Source: Nemertoderma westbladi
Taxonomy: Eukaryota; Xenacoelomorpha; Nemertodermatida; Nemertodermatidae
Length of the DNA: 64,000 nucleotides
Direction: 5' to 3'
NCBI GenBank assembly: GCA_032718475.1
Contig: JAUCBJ010000981.1
Span: 1-64,000, forward strand
Shown here: piece by piece, positions 36,023 through 46,500 of the stretch
Layout: each line of letters opens with the position of its first letter
Position numbering within the stretch: the stretch's first letter is position 1
The notes under the pieces: generated by a model
What the model was told of the DNA's origin: nothing
What the model saw: only the letters and a program-made list of their open reading frames with translations
Databases searched by the model: none
Made by a program: the position numbers and the translations under genes

Positions 36023-36854
36023 TTTTCATAATGTTCTGGATACATTTTTTTTAATGTGCCTTTAGGAGATCCGTAGGTTGAGGATTTTTTTGCAACTAAT
36101 TTATGAATAACATTTATCCTCAGGGTAAAGTGTCGTATGTGTGGAACTTATTTATAAACTAAATGTATTATCCCCTGCTGTGACTAATTTAATTGTCTGG
36201 ATGCATTATCTGTATTCCTACCACAACACACTGAAGTCCGGCGTTATGACAGCAAACCAGTTCCTACAGTTTATGGTTCATATTATGTCTGCATGCTTAT
36301 TGTAAAATGGTACATTAGGCTGGAGGCCTTTCATTGTTCAAACAGTTTTGATTTAGTTTGATCTACAACTAATTGAAAGTGACATTAAATCGGACTGGAA
36401 TTATTAGAATATATTTAACTTCATTGAATGCCTCTGCTTTCTCTTTTCAAAATATCCATGATATTATTTTTTCGAATATTGATCTGATATTGCAGAATGT
36501 ACTGCATCTATAACGACCACATTGGACATCATGGCATAAAGATGTTACACTCGATAATATCACTAATACTGTTGTAATATTGATAATACCCAGATAAGGT
36601 ATTCACATATAGTATGTGGGGGTGTATGTGTAGGTGTACTTTTACATGTATGGCTGGATAACTAGAGTATAGTCTGGACTAATTTTACTAGCAAAGAGTT
36701 TCCCCCACGGATGATATTAAATCCTCCTAGTTAACCTCGGGATCGATATCATTCTAATTTGTTCTACCCGCTAATTTTATACCTCGTGTATCAACTCTGT
36801 ACGGCCCTACGTACGTACAGTCTATTAAACACAATAACCCCCCTCTGATTAGTA
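36023..36854. other. Non-coding, nothing recognised
   Basis: AT-rich sequence without a supported gene or repeat. Confidence 0.4.
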
Positions 36855-37393
36855 ATGCGGACTATTAGAGGCCAGTGGAATTTTGACACAATTGGCCTCA
36901 CAGGCGTCAGTTTTCTCCTGACCGACTGCCTGTCTTACCCCCTACTGGAGTGAGAACAGCCAAAAATTATTTGAGTCCCTTTTCTGATGACGTTTCTGGC
37001 TCAAACCGTGGGTCACCAGGGAGGCCAGATTGTGATGGGGAGAGGGATTCTGGAGTTGGAGGCTACTCTCATGTTCCACCCCGACCAACAAAGCCATTGG
37101 TGAATGAATCTGAGGGAAGTCACTAGACTAGCCTCAGTAAACACCCTAACACTCGGGTCCCCAATGCGACAAGGTGAGCTGACTGCCTTGGCAGATAAGC
37201 TTTATCTTAGCGCAGTAGTGGGTATTCAATAGCACCGAATGCAGACTGGACAGACTGATAAGGTTCTGATTAAGGGCATGGGGGCGGTTGGCGACTCGCC
37301 CTCGCATCAGCAGATGATAGTGGCAATGGTGGAATTGGTCTATTGATGAATCCAACTTAACATGCAGCATTGGACAAACTAGACCAAATCTCT
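36855..37393 (+). pseudogene. Decayed LINE fragment (second copy of the 15 kb family)
   Basis: Aligns by eye with 15045-15300 and 15840-16140 (blocks GACTGCCTGTCTTACC, AGATAAGCTTT, GGGTATTCAA, CCGAATGCAGACTGG, CTCGCATCAGCA, GATGAATCCAACT). It lacks the later pre-RT part seen in the other copy. It ends where the 169-bp tandem repeat begins. Confidence 0.65.
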
Positions 37394-37855
37394 AACCGCA
37401 TCACGTACTGGTTCAGTATGGGTACACCCCTCACCAAATTGAATCTGTTTTTTTTATCAATTTTGTCTGGATATATGTGGCTAACGACTAATTGAAATTA
37501 GCTTAATATATAATTGTCTGGATATATGTGGCTAACGACTAATTGAAATTAGCTTAATATATAACCGCATCAGGTACTGGTTCAGTATGGGTACACCCCT
37601 CACCAAATTGAATCTGTTTTTTTAATCAATTTTGTCTGGATATATGTGGCTAACGACTAATTGAAATTAGCTTAATATATAATTGTCTGGATATATGTGG
37701 CTAACGACTAATTGAAATTAGCTTAATATATAACCGCATCAGGTACTGGTTCAGTATGGGTACACCCCTCACAAAATTGAATCTGTTTTTTTATCAATTT
37801 TGTCTGGATATATGTGGCTAACGACTAATTGAAATTAGCTTAATATGATATATTC
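37394..37855. repeat. Tandem repeat, 169-bp unit with nested 51-bp duplication
   Basis: AACCGCATCA starts at 37394, 37563 and 37732, an exact 169-bp period, for about 2.7 units. Inside complete units a 51-bp segment (TTGTCTGGATATATGTGG core) is itself present twice in a row. Copies are nearly identical. Confidence 0.93.
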
Positions 37856-38632
37856 TAGAACACAAATGAAAACGTATAAAACTATAATCACTTCTACCCT
37901 TATATATATTACGGGATTAACCCTGTATCCCTTCAAGAATCCCAAAACCAATATATCACCTTATTAGCCATCAGCCGTATAACGGCAGTAATTATCACCC
38001 TACAAATAAGGGTACTGTTACCTATATAGTAAGGTCAAGGTAGCAATAGGGTCCAGCAGCCAAACCAAAGAAGTATCACGTGGTTGCGCAATCTATCATA
38101 TGTCATACAGTAAATGTATTGTGCATATATATATTCCTTTCCCAGTGTACATAGATTGTATGGGGAGAACCCTTCGCGATCCTCCAATTATTGTGTTATT
38201 GTCCAGCTGAGAGAAAAACAGTAATCAATTACTTTAATTAAGCGATTTAACCATACATAAACTGCTGCCACCTAATGAGATTAGTGGCATGCAGAACCAA
38301 TCATTACATTACAAATTCTGATTCTTAGCTCTCCAGTCTGTGTGGTGCCATTGTTTACACAAGCCCTGACTCTGCGGCATTTACCTCCTTGTGCGTGCGT
38401 CTGTTTCTTACTTTTATACTGTCATTAACCATTATATGCGAAGATAAAAACAAACCCAGTTGAGTTTTCACTGTGATCCAGAGCTATTAAGACCCCTTCT
38501 ACCAGTTATACTTCATTGTATTTCCACCCTCATGGTATCTAGGACGCAAGCAACTCACACTACATCTACCAGCCTATATCCCATGACAATATACATATAC
38601 ATCCCATTTACACCTATACATAGGTTATGTGA
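37856..38632. other. Non-coding, nothing recognised
   Basis: AT-rich sequence with no supported feature. Confidence 0.4.
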
Positions 38633-38885
38633 ACGCACCCTTAAACACTAATTATGTATATATTCAAATATTAAACACTAAGTATGTATATATTCAAATA
38701 TTAAACACTAATTATGTATATATTCAAATATTAAACACTAATTTGCTTTTTTCTTTTTGCTTCTGTCAAAAATCTTTGCTTTTTTTTGCTTTTTGCTTTT
38801 TTGCTTGCTTTTTTGCTGCTTTTTGCTTTGCTTTTGCATGTATATATTCAAATATTAAACACTAATTATGTATAATATTCAAATA
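38633..38885. repeat. 30-bp tandem repeat plus TTTTGC-rich stretch
   Basis: Four or five copies of a unit with TTAAACACTAATTATG and TATATATTCAAATA, interrupted near 38741-38838 by a pyrimidine-rich TTTTTGCTTT stretch. Confidence 0.85.
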
Positions 38886-39238
38886 TTTAGTTATAAAAGT
38901 GTTAATAATTGTTAAATGGTTATAGTAGTACAGGCTCCAGCCTATGACCCCATAGGAATTTTATATATAACTGAGTTACCCTACATAGATGTATAACATC
39001 TAGTACAGATCTATAGTACGGATATGGGACATTAAAAAAATTTGGGTAGACTTCACGAAATGGTTGCGCTCGTTTTTTAGGTGGTCTTAAACATAGAAAC
39101 GGAGAAAATTGCCATAGCAACAGCTCTTATAGTAGATATGACGAGTTAAAATTTAGGAAAGATTACTATTTTGGATATGAAGAATTAAATGGCATATTTC
39201 GTTTTTTTTAAATACAATAGCAACCACGTGAAAACTAC

Positions 39239-39351
39239 CTTCGAAGTTAGCAGTATTGACAATATCCTTAGCAATGGGCTTTAAACGGGTGTAATGCATT
39301 TCCAGTAGTCGAAGCGTCATCGGATCAGAGTCAACCACCAATATATCAACT
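39239..39351 (-). CDS. Candidate internal exon of an unidentified host gene
   Basis: A 113-bp minus-strand open segment bounded by a good acceptor (TATTGTTCCTTAG) and donor (AAG before GTAGTT). It encodes VDILVVDSDPMTLRLLEMHY, then TRLKPIAKDIVNTANFE. The composition is protein-like and unlike the repeats around it. I do not recognise the protein. A decayed partial duplicate lies upstream on the same strand at 39420-39490. Low certainty, since no second exon of the same gene was found. Confidence 0.4.
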
Positions 39352-39419
39352 CTAAGGAACAATATGCACAACTTGCTTGCTTGCAGTTGCCATGGCAATG
39401 GGTTACTTTGGCTAGAAAC

Positions 39420-39490
39420 GGGCTCTATATTAGCTGTAGCGTCATTATATCAACCTCCACCCCAACTATATCGAGTATAAGGAAAAATAA
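39420..39490 (-). pseudogene. Decayed duplicate of the candidate exon
   Basis: The minus strand reads DIVGVEVDIMTLQLI followed by a stop, aligning with DILVVDSDPMTLRLLE of the exon at 39239-39351, and the bases before it also resemble the intron-exon junction (CTTATACTCGATATA versus CTTAGAGTTGATATA). It looks like a partial tandem exon duplication that has lost its frame. Confidence 0.4.
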
Positions 39491-39954
39491 GCAATATGTT
39501 TCAGTTTCTAGATGCCAAGGCAACTTGTCAGAATTGTCAAAAAAGTTGTTTTCATATCACTTAGTTGTTTGACTACATAAAAGAGCGAATTTTGAAAGAT
39601 AAGTGAGGTTTACATGTTACGTATATTTAAGAGATATTACATTAGTCATCACTTATGCCCTACTGTAACATTCTTAAATAAATGAAATTACATTGTGTTA
39701 AGAATTGCAATTACGACAGTAATCAGTGCACATAACACCGTTAGGCCTGCAAGAACAGTGCGCATGCCAGCCGCTAAGGGGCTACATATGTAATAAACGT
39801 TGCTTCAAGCTAAGTTCTATTCAAGCTAAGCTCAGTTCAAGGTAAAACTTAGCATATATGTACTAGATCATGGTCAGCGGTATACATTTCTTTCTGTGTA
39901 ATTGGTTTGTAAAAATTAAAAAATCTATCTGAATGCACCTGTAAGGTGCATGGA

Positions 39955-40050
39955 ATGCCTCATTTTAGAGGATGGAGGTGAGGTGCATGCCTCATTTTAG
40001 AGGATGGAGGTGCATGCCTCATTTTAGAGGATGGAGGTGCATGCCTCACT
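39955..40050. repeat. Short tandem repeat, ~26 bp
   Basis: Three to four copies of GCCTCATTTTAGAGGATGG followed by AGGTGCAT. Confidence 0.9.
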
Positions 40051-40609
40051 TTACACTAATTTACACTCCTATTTAGGGCAACACAAAACACTAATCCAAA
40101 TCAAAGCAACCTATCGAATTGCGTTGTAATTTATCCTATGTTTCTCGACCTTTTGTCAAGTCTGATTATAATTTTGATATTTATTATTTTCTGTTCATTC
40201 GGGTTCATAAATTTTCAGTCTATTTATCTGTGGCCGTATGTGAGTAAATTAATTACCGGAAGCAACACCAGCAGTTATAGTATTTGCAACGTAATGACGC
40301 AGTGGGTGGAAAGAAATTATGTGACAATTCCTGAATTCTGAATCTCTGAATTCTGATATCACTGTGTATTCAGCAATCTCGGGTAACGTGAATCAAAGGT
40401 CCAAAGTTCAAAGCATTATTACTATTACTCAGGAGGATATCTTAATTCGAAACAAATGAGTATGGTTAGTGCGATTTGGAATAACATTGTAAAAGTTTAT
40501 ATAAAATCCGGAACGTTTCGTATAGTTACTTTACACATCATCAGCCGAAATAACAGTATAATTATGACTAAAGAAATACAGATAAATGTATTAAATAGAG
40601 ACTCTAAAA
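40051..40609. other. Non-coding; hammerhead-like motif on the minus strand
   Basis: No gene is supported. On the minus strand 40503-40552 contains CTGATGA and CGAAACGTT elements that can be drawn as an imperfect hammerhead; see the findings for the doubts. It lies just before the truncated LINE at 40610. Confidence 0.35.
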
Positions 40610-41541
40610 GTGAAGATGTCCTTAGATCATTGTAATGATGATGGGGTGATGATAACTCCACCTACTGGCTCCAGAAGTCGAGGAAATCCTGCCAAGTACC
40701 TAACTGATCTAGACTTTGCTGATGACTTAGGAGTACTCTCAGAATCATTAGAGGGAGCCCAACGGCTCCTCAGCTCATTAGAACATGCTGCTTCTAGTGT
40801 TGGTCTTTTTATTAACTCCAGAAAGACCAAAATTCTGACAGTTAACTTTGAAAGTCCTCAGCAAGTCTCTGATCGGATGAGCATAAGCTCAAAGGATGGT
40901 ATGCTTGAGCATGTGGGCGACTTCTGTTACCTGGGATCATGGATCCGGAAGTCAGGTGAGGACCTTCGAATACGTAAGGGAAAGGCATGGGCAGCCTTGA
41001 ATAGGCTTTCCAGGATTTGGAAGTCCCCGAGAATTAATCGAAAACTTAAGGTCCGATTATTTAGAGCAGCAGTAGTTCCAGTACTCCTCTACGGGAGTCC
41101 ATGCTGGGCTCTAACTGCTGAGGACACCAAATATCTGGATGGCACATTCACAAGAATGCTACGCCGGGTTCATTGTGTCAAGTACAATGCACACATCTCC
41201 AACGAGACACTATATAACATTGGAGGTGTCTCATTGGTTCCCCCAAGCTTGACACTAGAACAAAATCGCCTCCGCTTTGCAGGACATTGCTTTCGCCGTG
41301 AGGACCAGCCAGTGCATAATCTTGTACTTTGGCAGCCTCATGGAGTGAATAAGCATGGTGGACAGCCCATGACTTTCTTGAGACGCATCTTAAAGGACAC
41401 TGGCCTTAAAGATGCGGATGATCTAGCAAATGTCATGGGTGATAGGGAGTTGTGGCGGTGCAATTTTGTTGACAAGCCGGCACAGCATTCTTAAAAATGC
41501 AGCTGCAATGCAGCATGCCGATCCTAGTAGTAGTAGTAGTA
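40610..41541 (+). pseudogene. LINE, RT C-terminal half and 3' end with (TAG)n tail
   Basis: Open frame to 41494 encoding the end of a LINE RT: DLDFADDLGVLSES (an FADD catalytic box), INSRKTKILTVN, YLGSWIRKSG, KLKVRLFRAAVVPVLLYGS, then NRLRFAGHCFRRED and GGQPMTFLRRILKDTGLKDA. The upstream two thirds (endonuclease, RT fingers) are absent, so it is 5' truncated like most LINE copies. The 3' UTR with TGCAGCTGCAATGCAGCATG ends in a (TAG)n run near 41523-41541. Same family as 12125-12350, 44430-45880 and 60858-61672. Clade not assigned; RTE- or CR1-like. Confidence 0.88.
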
Positions 41542-42574
41542 AAAGTGAAACGGAATGATAATTATGTTTATTATATTTCAACTTTTCGATGTGGGTGCCA
41601 CCTCAAAATTTGGTCCCCAGCAGAAATTTTTTTGAAATTTTCGAATTTTACAAGGTCATTTGTGAGTTAGTAATTCTTTATGTTGGGGCTTTTTTTTATT
41701 GATTCTGATTCGTATCGAGCACTCTACTACTCTATATAAGTATGTAAGGGAAGTTGTACGTCATTTTTGGTGCACTAAAATTCGGGTGTGGCACTCCAAA
41801 TTTTCAAAATTGCAATATTTGTTAAATACTCCGAAGTTTTGATTTCCATGCATTTTTATGGTTTTTCTGGCCTGCTTAATCGATTGAAAGTAATATCGAA
41901 GATTCAATTCTTAGTGGTACATCATTTTTGGTGCACTAAAATTTGGGCATGGCAAGTAGGCTTACTTCAAATTTTCAAAATTACGATAATTACGATTTTA
42001 TTATTAATTCGGAAATGGAATATAATCACATTCGATTCAGGGTAGTGAAAAACCTACTAATGCTAGCCAACAATGCCACACTATCAGTTTTTATAATATC
42101 TAAAAATTTGTATATTTGTCCTGGGACTACTTATATTTTTCGTGAAAATTATTATACCCACCTTATAAAATTTTCATTTTTTTGGATTTGAAAATGTTCT
42201 TCGATAATTTTTTCACCTACAGCCTAAATTTCGTAGGATTTTATTGGATGATTACAAAAATACAGTGGGGGGGGGGGGGGGGGGAATCTACCCACCGCCA
42301 GTGCTGCTAATGGTCTAAACACCCCAGTGGTAATGGGGTTTAATATTAGAATAGTAAATAAAGAACGACAGATACAATACTGAATTAATTATTATACTGT
42401 AATGACATTGAGGACCGTACATAGGTGAAATACAAATACAGAATTTTTATAGAAAATATGCAACAGGTAAACACGAAGTGGGGCCTTCGCGCAGCACGTG
42501 AAATGAGTTAATGCTAAGTATCAACTCGAAAGGATTATAAAAACATAGGAGAAGATTTTCCCGGAAAACGTTAA
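41542..42574. other. Non-coding with a poly-G tract
   Basis: Two similar blocks with 'TTTTTGGTGCACTAAAATT(C/T)GGG' occur at about 41764 and 41926. A G run of about 19 sits near 42266-42284. No coding sequence. Confidence 0.5.
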
Positions 42575-43480
42575 CCCTCTAGCGGGAGACTGGGTAACTG
42601 AAGAAGGAAGGATTAGTTTCCCTACAAAGCCACAGCCTATGGTCTATTACATATCTACCAAGTTTCCGATTGACGGATCATAAATAACGAAATGTTGGAA
42701 GGTTTTCACTTTCATACATTTAGCCCTCTAGCGGCATATTAAAGAACTACGGATCGATCACCTTCCTCACAAAGACGAGGCATGTGGTCTAGTACATACC
42801 GGTACTGTATATTCCAAAATTCAGCTTAAATAGATTAAGATCAAGGAATTCGCGAAGGTTATCACTTTCCTACATTTCGCCCTCTAGCGGCAGACTCGAA
42901 AACTCCGGACCGATTACTGTCCACACAAAGACTTAGGATGTCTTCTAGTACATATATGACAAGTTTCAGCGTAATCAGATCATAAACAACTAAATGGAAG
43001 AATAATTTCACATTCGGGACATTTCGCCCTCTAGCGGCAGACTGGAGAACTGCAGACAGATTAGCCTCCTTTGAAATTTACAGCTAATGGTCTAGTACAT
43101 ACTTCCCAAGTTTCAGCTTAAACGGATTAAAAGCAAAGAAATGGGTGGCCATTTAATGTTTAGACATGTGGCCCTCTACCGGCAGACTGGAAAACTTCGG
43201 ACCGATTACAATCCACACAAAGACTCAGGATGTCATCTAGTACATATATGACAAGTTTCAGCGTAATCAGATCATAAACAACTAAATGGAAGAATAATTT
43301 CACATTCGGGACATTTCGCCCTCTAGCGGCAGACTGGAGAACTGCAGACAGATTAGCCTCCTTTGAAATTTACAGCTAATGGTCTAGTACATACTTCCCA
43401 AGTTTCAGCTTAAACGGATTAAAAGCAAAGAAATGGGTGGCCATTTAATGTTTAGACATGTGGCCCTCTAGCGGGAGACC
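42575..43480. repeat. Tandem repeat, ~147-bp unit with CCCTCTAGCGG box
   Basis: CCCTCTAGCGG-type boxes start at 42575, 42724, 42880, 43027, 43172, 43319 and 43464, spaced 149, 156, 147, 145, 147 and 145 bp. The last two pairs form a 292-bp dimer repeated almost exactly (42880-43171 and 43172-43463). The first units are more diverged. The unit also has TCTAGTACATA and AAGTTTCAGC boxes. Confidence 0.92.
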
Positions 43481-43614
43481 ATTGCACTGATGGTGTCTGA
43501 AAGTCTCTCAAAAATCTCAACTTTTGCTCATATTGATACCTACAAATTTTCAACTTGGCAGCTTTAAATCCGACAAAGTTATTAGCATGTCAAAATCGTA
43601 ACGACGACGACAAC

Positions 43615-43664
<50 letters not shown>

Positions 43665-44360
43665 AACTATTTGCATAAATTGACCCACCCCCTAACAGTG
43701 TCAATTCGCTAAGGCTCCGCCAACTTCGTGGCTCGCCCCACACAATTCAGTGATTGGGCTGGAATAGCAATACTGGTTGCCTCTATTACAATTCCTCTCA
43801 GGTTAGTCTACAGCCACAACTCCCAGCAGCTAGCTCCACACCAGCAGAGACTTGACCAATAATGGGAAGGATTAAATTTGTACTCAATAATTGTGCGGTT
43901 TAATTACGTTTAGATCAATTAAAGACACATTTATTAAAGCAAATCACTTAAACTAATTAAAAACTATAATAGAATGGCGTATGGGGATTATATCTGTATA
44001 ATTTTTAAGTATAATTATTTAAATCTTATACTGTAAAACAATTAATTTCCTTTAAAAGGCAGGTTGAAAATGGCGTTTTCACCGCAATCAACTTAATTAA
44101 CTAATTAACTGCTATTATCTTAGCTTCTCGAAGGCCACACGGAAATTCTACTTGGAAAATTTCTAAACTTTTGCCAAACAACATGTGTACCAAGTTTGGA
44201 TAGATTTCATCAAAGATTGGCCGAGTTATTAACGTTTAAAATTGAACACGACAGAACGACAGAACGACAGAACGACAGAACGACAGAACGACAGGTTGAT
44301 TAATGGTACCACTACGCTAAGGCTCACTCACTTCGTGGCTCGCCCCACATTATAAGAAAA
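43481..44360. repeat. Two related non-coding modules with microsatellites
   Basis: Module 1 (43481-43750) has a (GAC)n tract at about 43600-43665 followed by CGCTAAGGCTC and CTTCGTGGCTCGCCCCACA. Module 2 (about 44150-44350) has an (ACGACAGA)n tract at about 44249-44292 followed by the same CGCTAAGGCTC and CTTCGTGGCTCGCCCCACA. Both have an AAAATT(C/T)...AAGTT or GAGTTATTA block before the microsatellite. They look like two copies of one non-autonomous element family. Confidence 0.6.
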
Positions 44361-45880
44361 ATATTAGAAGAAAAATTAATTAAGTGTACCAGTACCAATG
44401 TATGTATTTGTATAGCTCAAACAGTTAGTAGACTTAAAGTATGCTTCTTTGACACTACCTATAGAAACAGGGGACTTCACACCTGCCGAACTCCAAAGAA
44501 GCATTAAAAGCATGTCCAATAATAAAGCGAGTGGATTAGATGAAATCCCAGCGGAGGTATGGAAAACCGGAGTGCTAAATAGACCATTATTGAATGTTTG
44601 CAACCGGATGTTAAAAGGGGAAAAGCCACCACCAATTGGACTAAAGGTCAACTAAAGCGTCTCCCCAAAAAAGGAGACCTCGGCATACCAACAAACTATC
44701 GTGGGATCTGTCTGCTTGTGGTAGCTGCCAAAATATACAATAAAATGATTCTATATAGGATTAGGCCTCACATAGAGAAACTACTGCGTAAGAGCCAAAA
44801 CGGATTTCGACCAAGTAGATCAACAATAGCTCAGATACTTGCACTACGGAGACTGATTGAAGGAATTAAGTCAAAGAATCTCCCCGCAGTCATGACTTTT
44901 GTGGACTTCAAGAAGGCATTCGACTCCATCCATAGAGGTAAAATGCTTGAAATCCTAAGAGCTTATGGAATACCAGAAGTAATTGTTGCTGGCATTGGAT
45001 TGTTATATTGTGACACAGAAGCGCAGGTACTCTCACCAGATGGTGAAACTGAGTTTTTCTCAATCCTGGCTGGCGTACTGCAAGGTGACACATTAGCACC
45101 ATTACTATTTGTAATTGTGCTGGATTATGCAATGAGGACGGCCACAAAGGGTGAAGATCTGGGATTCACACTTCAAGAACGCAGAAGTGATATCCGGCAA
45201 CTACAGTCACAGACACCGACTTTGCGGATGACATCGCCCTGCTCTCTAATACGCTAGCAGATGCACAGCTTCTACTAAATAAGGTGGAGAGGGCTGCTAA
45301 GGAGGTTGGATTGCATATAAATGCTACCAAGACCGAATTCATGACCTTTAATGTTGATGGAGACTTGACAACCATTGATAATAATCAACTAAGGAAGGTC
45401 GATGACTTCCAGTACCTTGGATCATGGATAGAGAGTAGCAAAAAGGACATAGAAGTTAGGAAAGCAAAGGCTTGGGTAGCTCTATCAAAAATGGATACCA
45501 TCTGGAAATCAGATCTCTCCAGGCACCTGAAGACTAAGTTCTTTCGAGCCACAGTGGAAAGTGTAATTTTATACGGGGGTGAGACCTGGAAACTATCTGG
45601 ACTGTACTAAATCACATTGGAGGTGTTCAATTAGTCTCCCCTAGCTTGACACTTGAACGGAACCGCCTCCGCTTTGTAGGACATTGCTTTCTCCGTGAAG
45701 ACCAGCCAGTGCATAATCTTGTGTTTTGGCGGCCTTATGGCGCGAATAAGCATGGCGGACAGCCCATGACTTTCTTGCGACGCATATTAAAGGACACTGG
45801 ATGATCTAGCAAATATCATGGGTGATAGGGAGTTGTGGCGGCGCAATTTTGTCGACAAGCCGGCACAACATTCTTAATGA
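44361..45880 (+). pseudogene. LINE reverse transcriptase copy, frameshifted
   Basis: Three overlapping frames give one LINE RT: TPAELQRSIKSMSNNKASGLDEIPAEVW (44471-44560); after a frameshift near 44625, LKRLPKKGDL, NYRGICLL, NGFRPSRSTIAQ, FVDFKKAFDSIHRGK and GVLQGDTLAPLLF (to about 45180); after another shift, FADDIALLS near 45220-45250, KVDDFQYLGSWIE, KAKAWVALSKM and ILYGGETW (to 45610). A deletion then leads to NRLRFVGHCFLRED-type sequence and the 3' end. Catalytic FADD box is kept but the copy cannot be translated. Its 3' UTR is interrupted by the insertion at 45880-46452. Confidence 0.9.
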
Positions 45881-46452
45881 CACGAAGGAACATGTTGTTT
45901 CTCTGTTTCCAAATAATTTTACTTGCTTGATATTGGTCTGTCAAAAACATAATTCGTTCAACTCAAAATTATATTTAAGAGACCGGATCATGCTGAACAT
46001 GGTTGTATAAAATGCCTTCCTATTATTTTATTTTTATTATAATTAGCAACCATGCACTAGACAAATTATCTCATATAGTGTTGCTAAGGAAATGATTGCT
46101 TATTTGATCTGGAATGCAATACTATTTTGTTTATTATGTATGTGTGTGTGTGTTTAACTGGGTTTTGGTGTAGTTAGTTTGATTAACATGTGTCCTGCAC
46201 GGGTTAGTGTAGCTGATGAGCCAAATCCCGGCGAAACACATATGCAAAAATGTAACCAATGTGATAATTTTACTTACAGTATTTAAACAGGGTTGCGCTT
46301 TGTGTCCCTGCTTAAATAAAACGATGACTACTTACGGTTGAACAGATAGGAACATGTTGTTTCTCTGTTTCCAAATAATTTTACTTGCTTGATATTGGTC
46401 TGTCAAAAACATAATTCGTTCAACTCAAAATTATATGTAATATATATATATA
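45880..46452 (+). mobile_element. Retrozyme-like insertion with hammerhead ribozyme
   Basis: The LINE 3' UTR (compare 41480-41515) is split here: its CATTCTTAA side ends near 45879 and its AGCTGCAATGCAGCATGCCG side resumes near 46455, with an ATG-containing 3-4 bp possibly duplicated at the edges. The inserted sequence begins and ends with the same 89-bp direct repeat (45886-45974 and 46348-46436), giving a 462-bp period, i.e. about 1.2 unit lengths. One unit holds a full hammerhead motif. No ORF. This is what a reverse-transcribed small circular RNA would leave, as proposed for retrozymes. Confidence 0.75.
46187..46245 (+). ncRNA. Hammerhead ribozyme
   Basis: All core parts of a hammerhead self-cleaving RNA are present in order. 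Stem III 5' strand ATGT before cleavage triplet GTC (46192-46194); stem I CTGCAC (46195-46200) pairs with GTGTAG (46207-46212), six pairs including one G-U, loop GGGTTA; core CTGATGA at 46213-46219; stem II GCC (46220-46222) pairs with GGC (46230-46232), loop AAATCCC; core GAAA at 46233-46236; stem III 3' strand CACAT (46237-46241) pairs with ATGTG (46188-46192). Predicted cleavage is after C46194. Stems I and II are closed by loops and stem III is open. The two loops have complementary GGG and CCC and could contact each other. Confidence 0.88.
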
Positions 46453-46500
46453 TAATGTAGCTGCAATGCAGCATGCCGATCGAAGTAGGGGCCGCATTCA
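46453..46500 (+). pseudogene. LINE 3' UTR, part beyond the insertion
   Basis: TAGCTGCAATGCAGCATGCC here matches the 3' UTR end at about 41501-41520, so it is the displaced tail of the LINE at 44361-45880. Confidence 0.75.

Noticed and set aside
36960-36990. CTGATGA near 36962 and 15182 as hammerhead cores
   Set aside because: No GAAA with stem II spacing and no cleavage triplet; they are parts of a decayed LINE.
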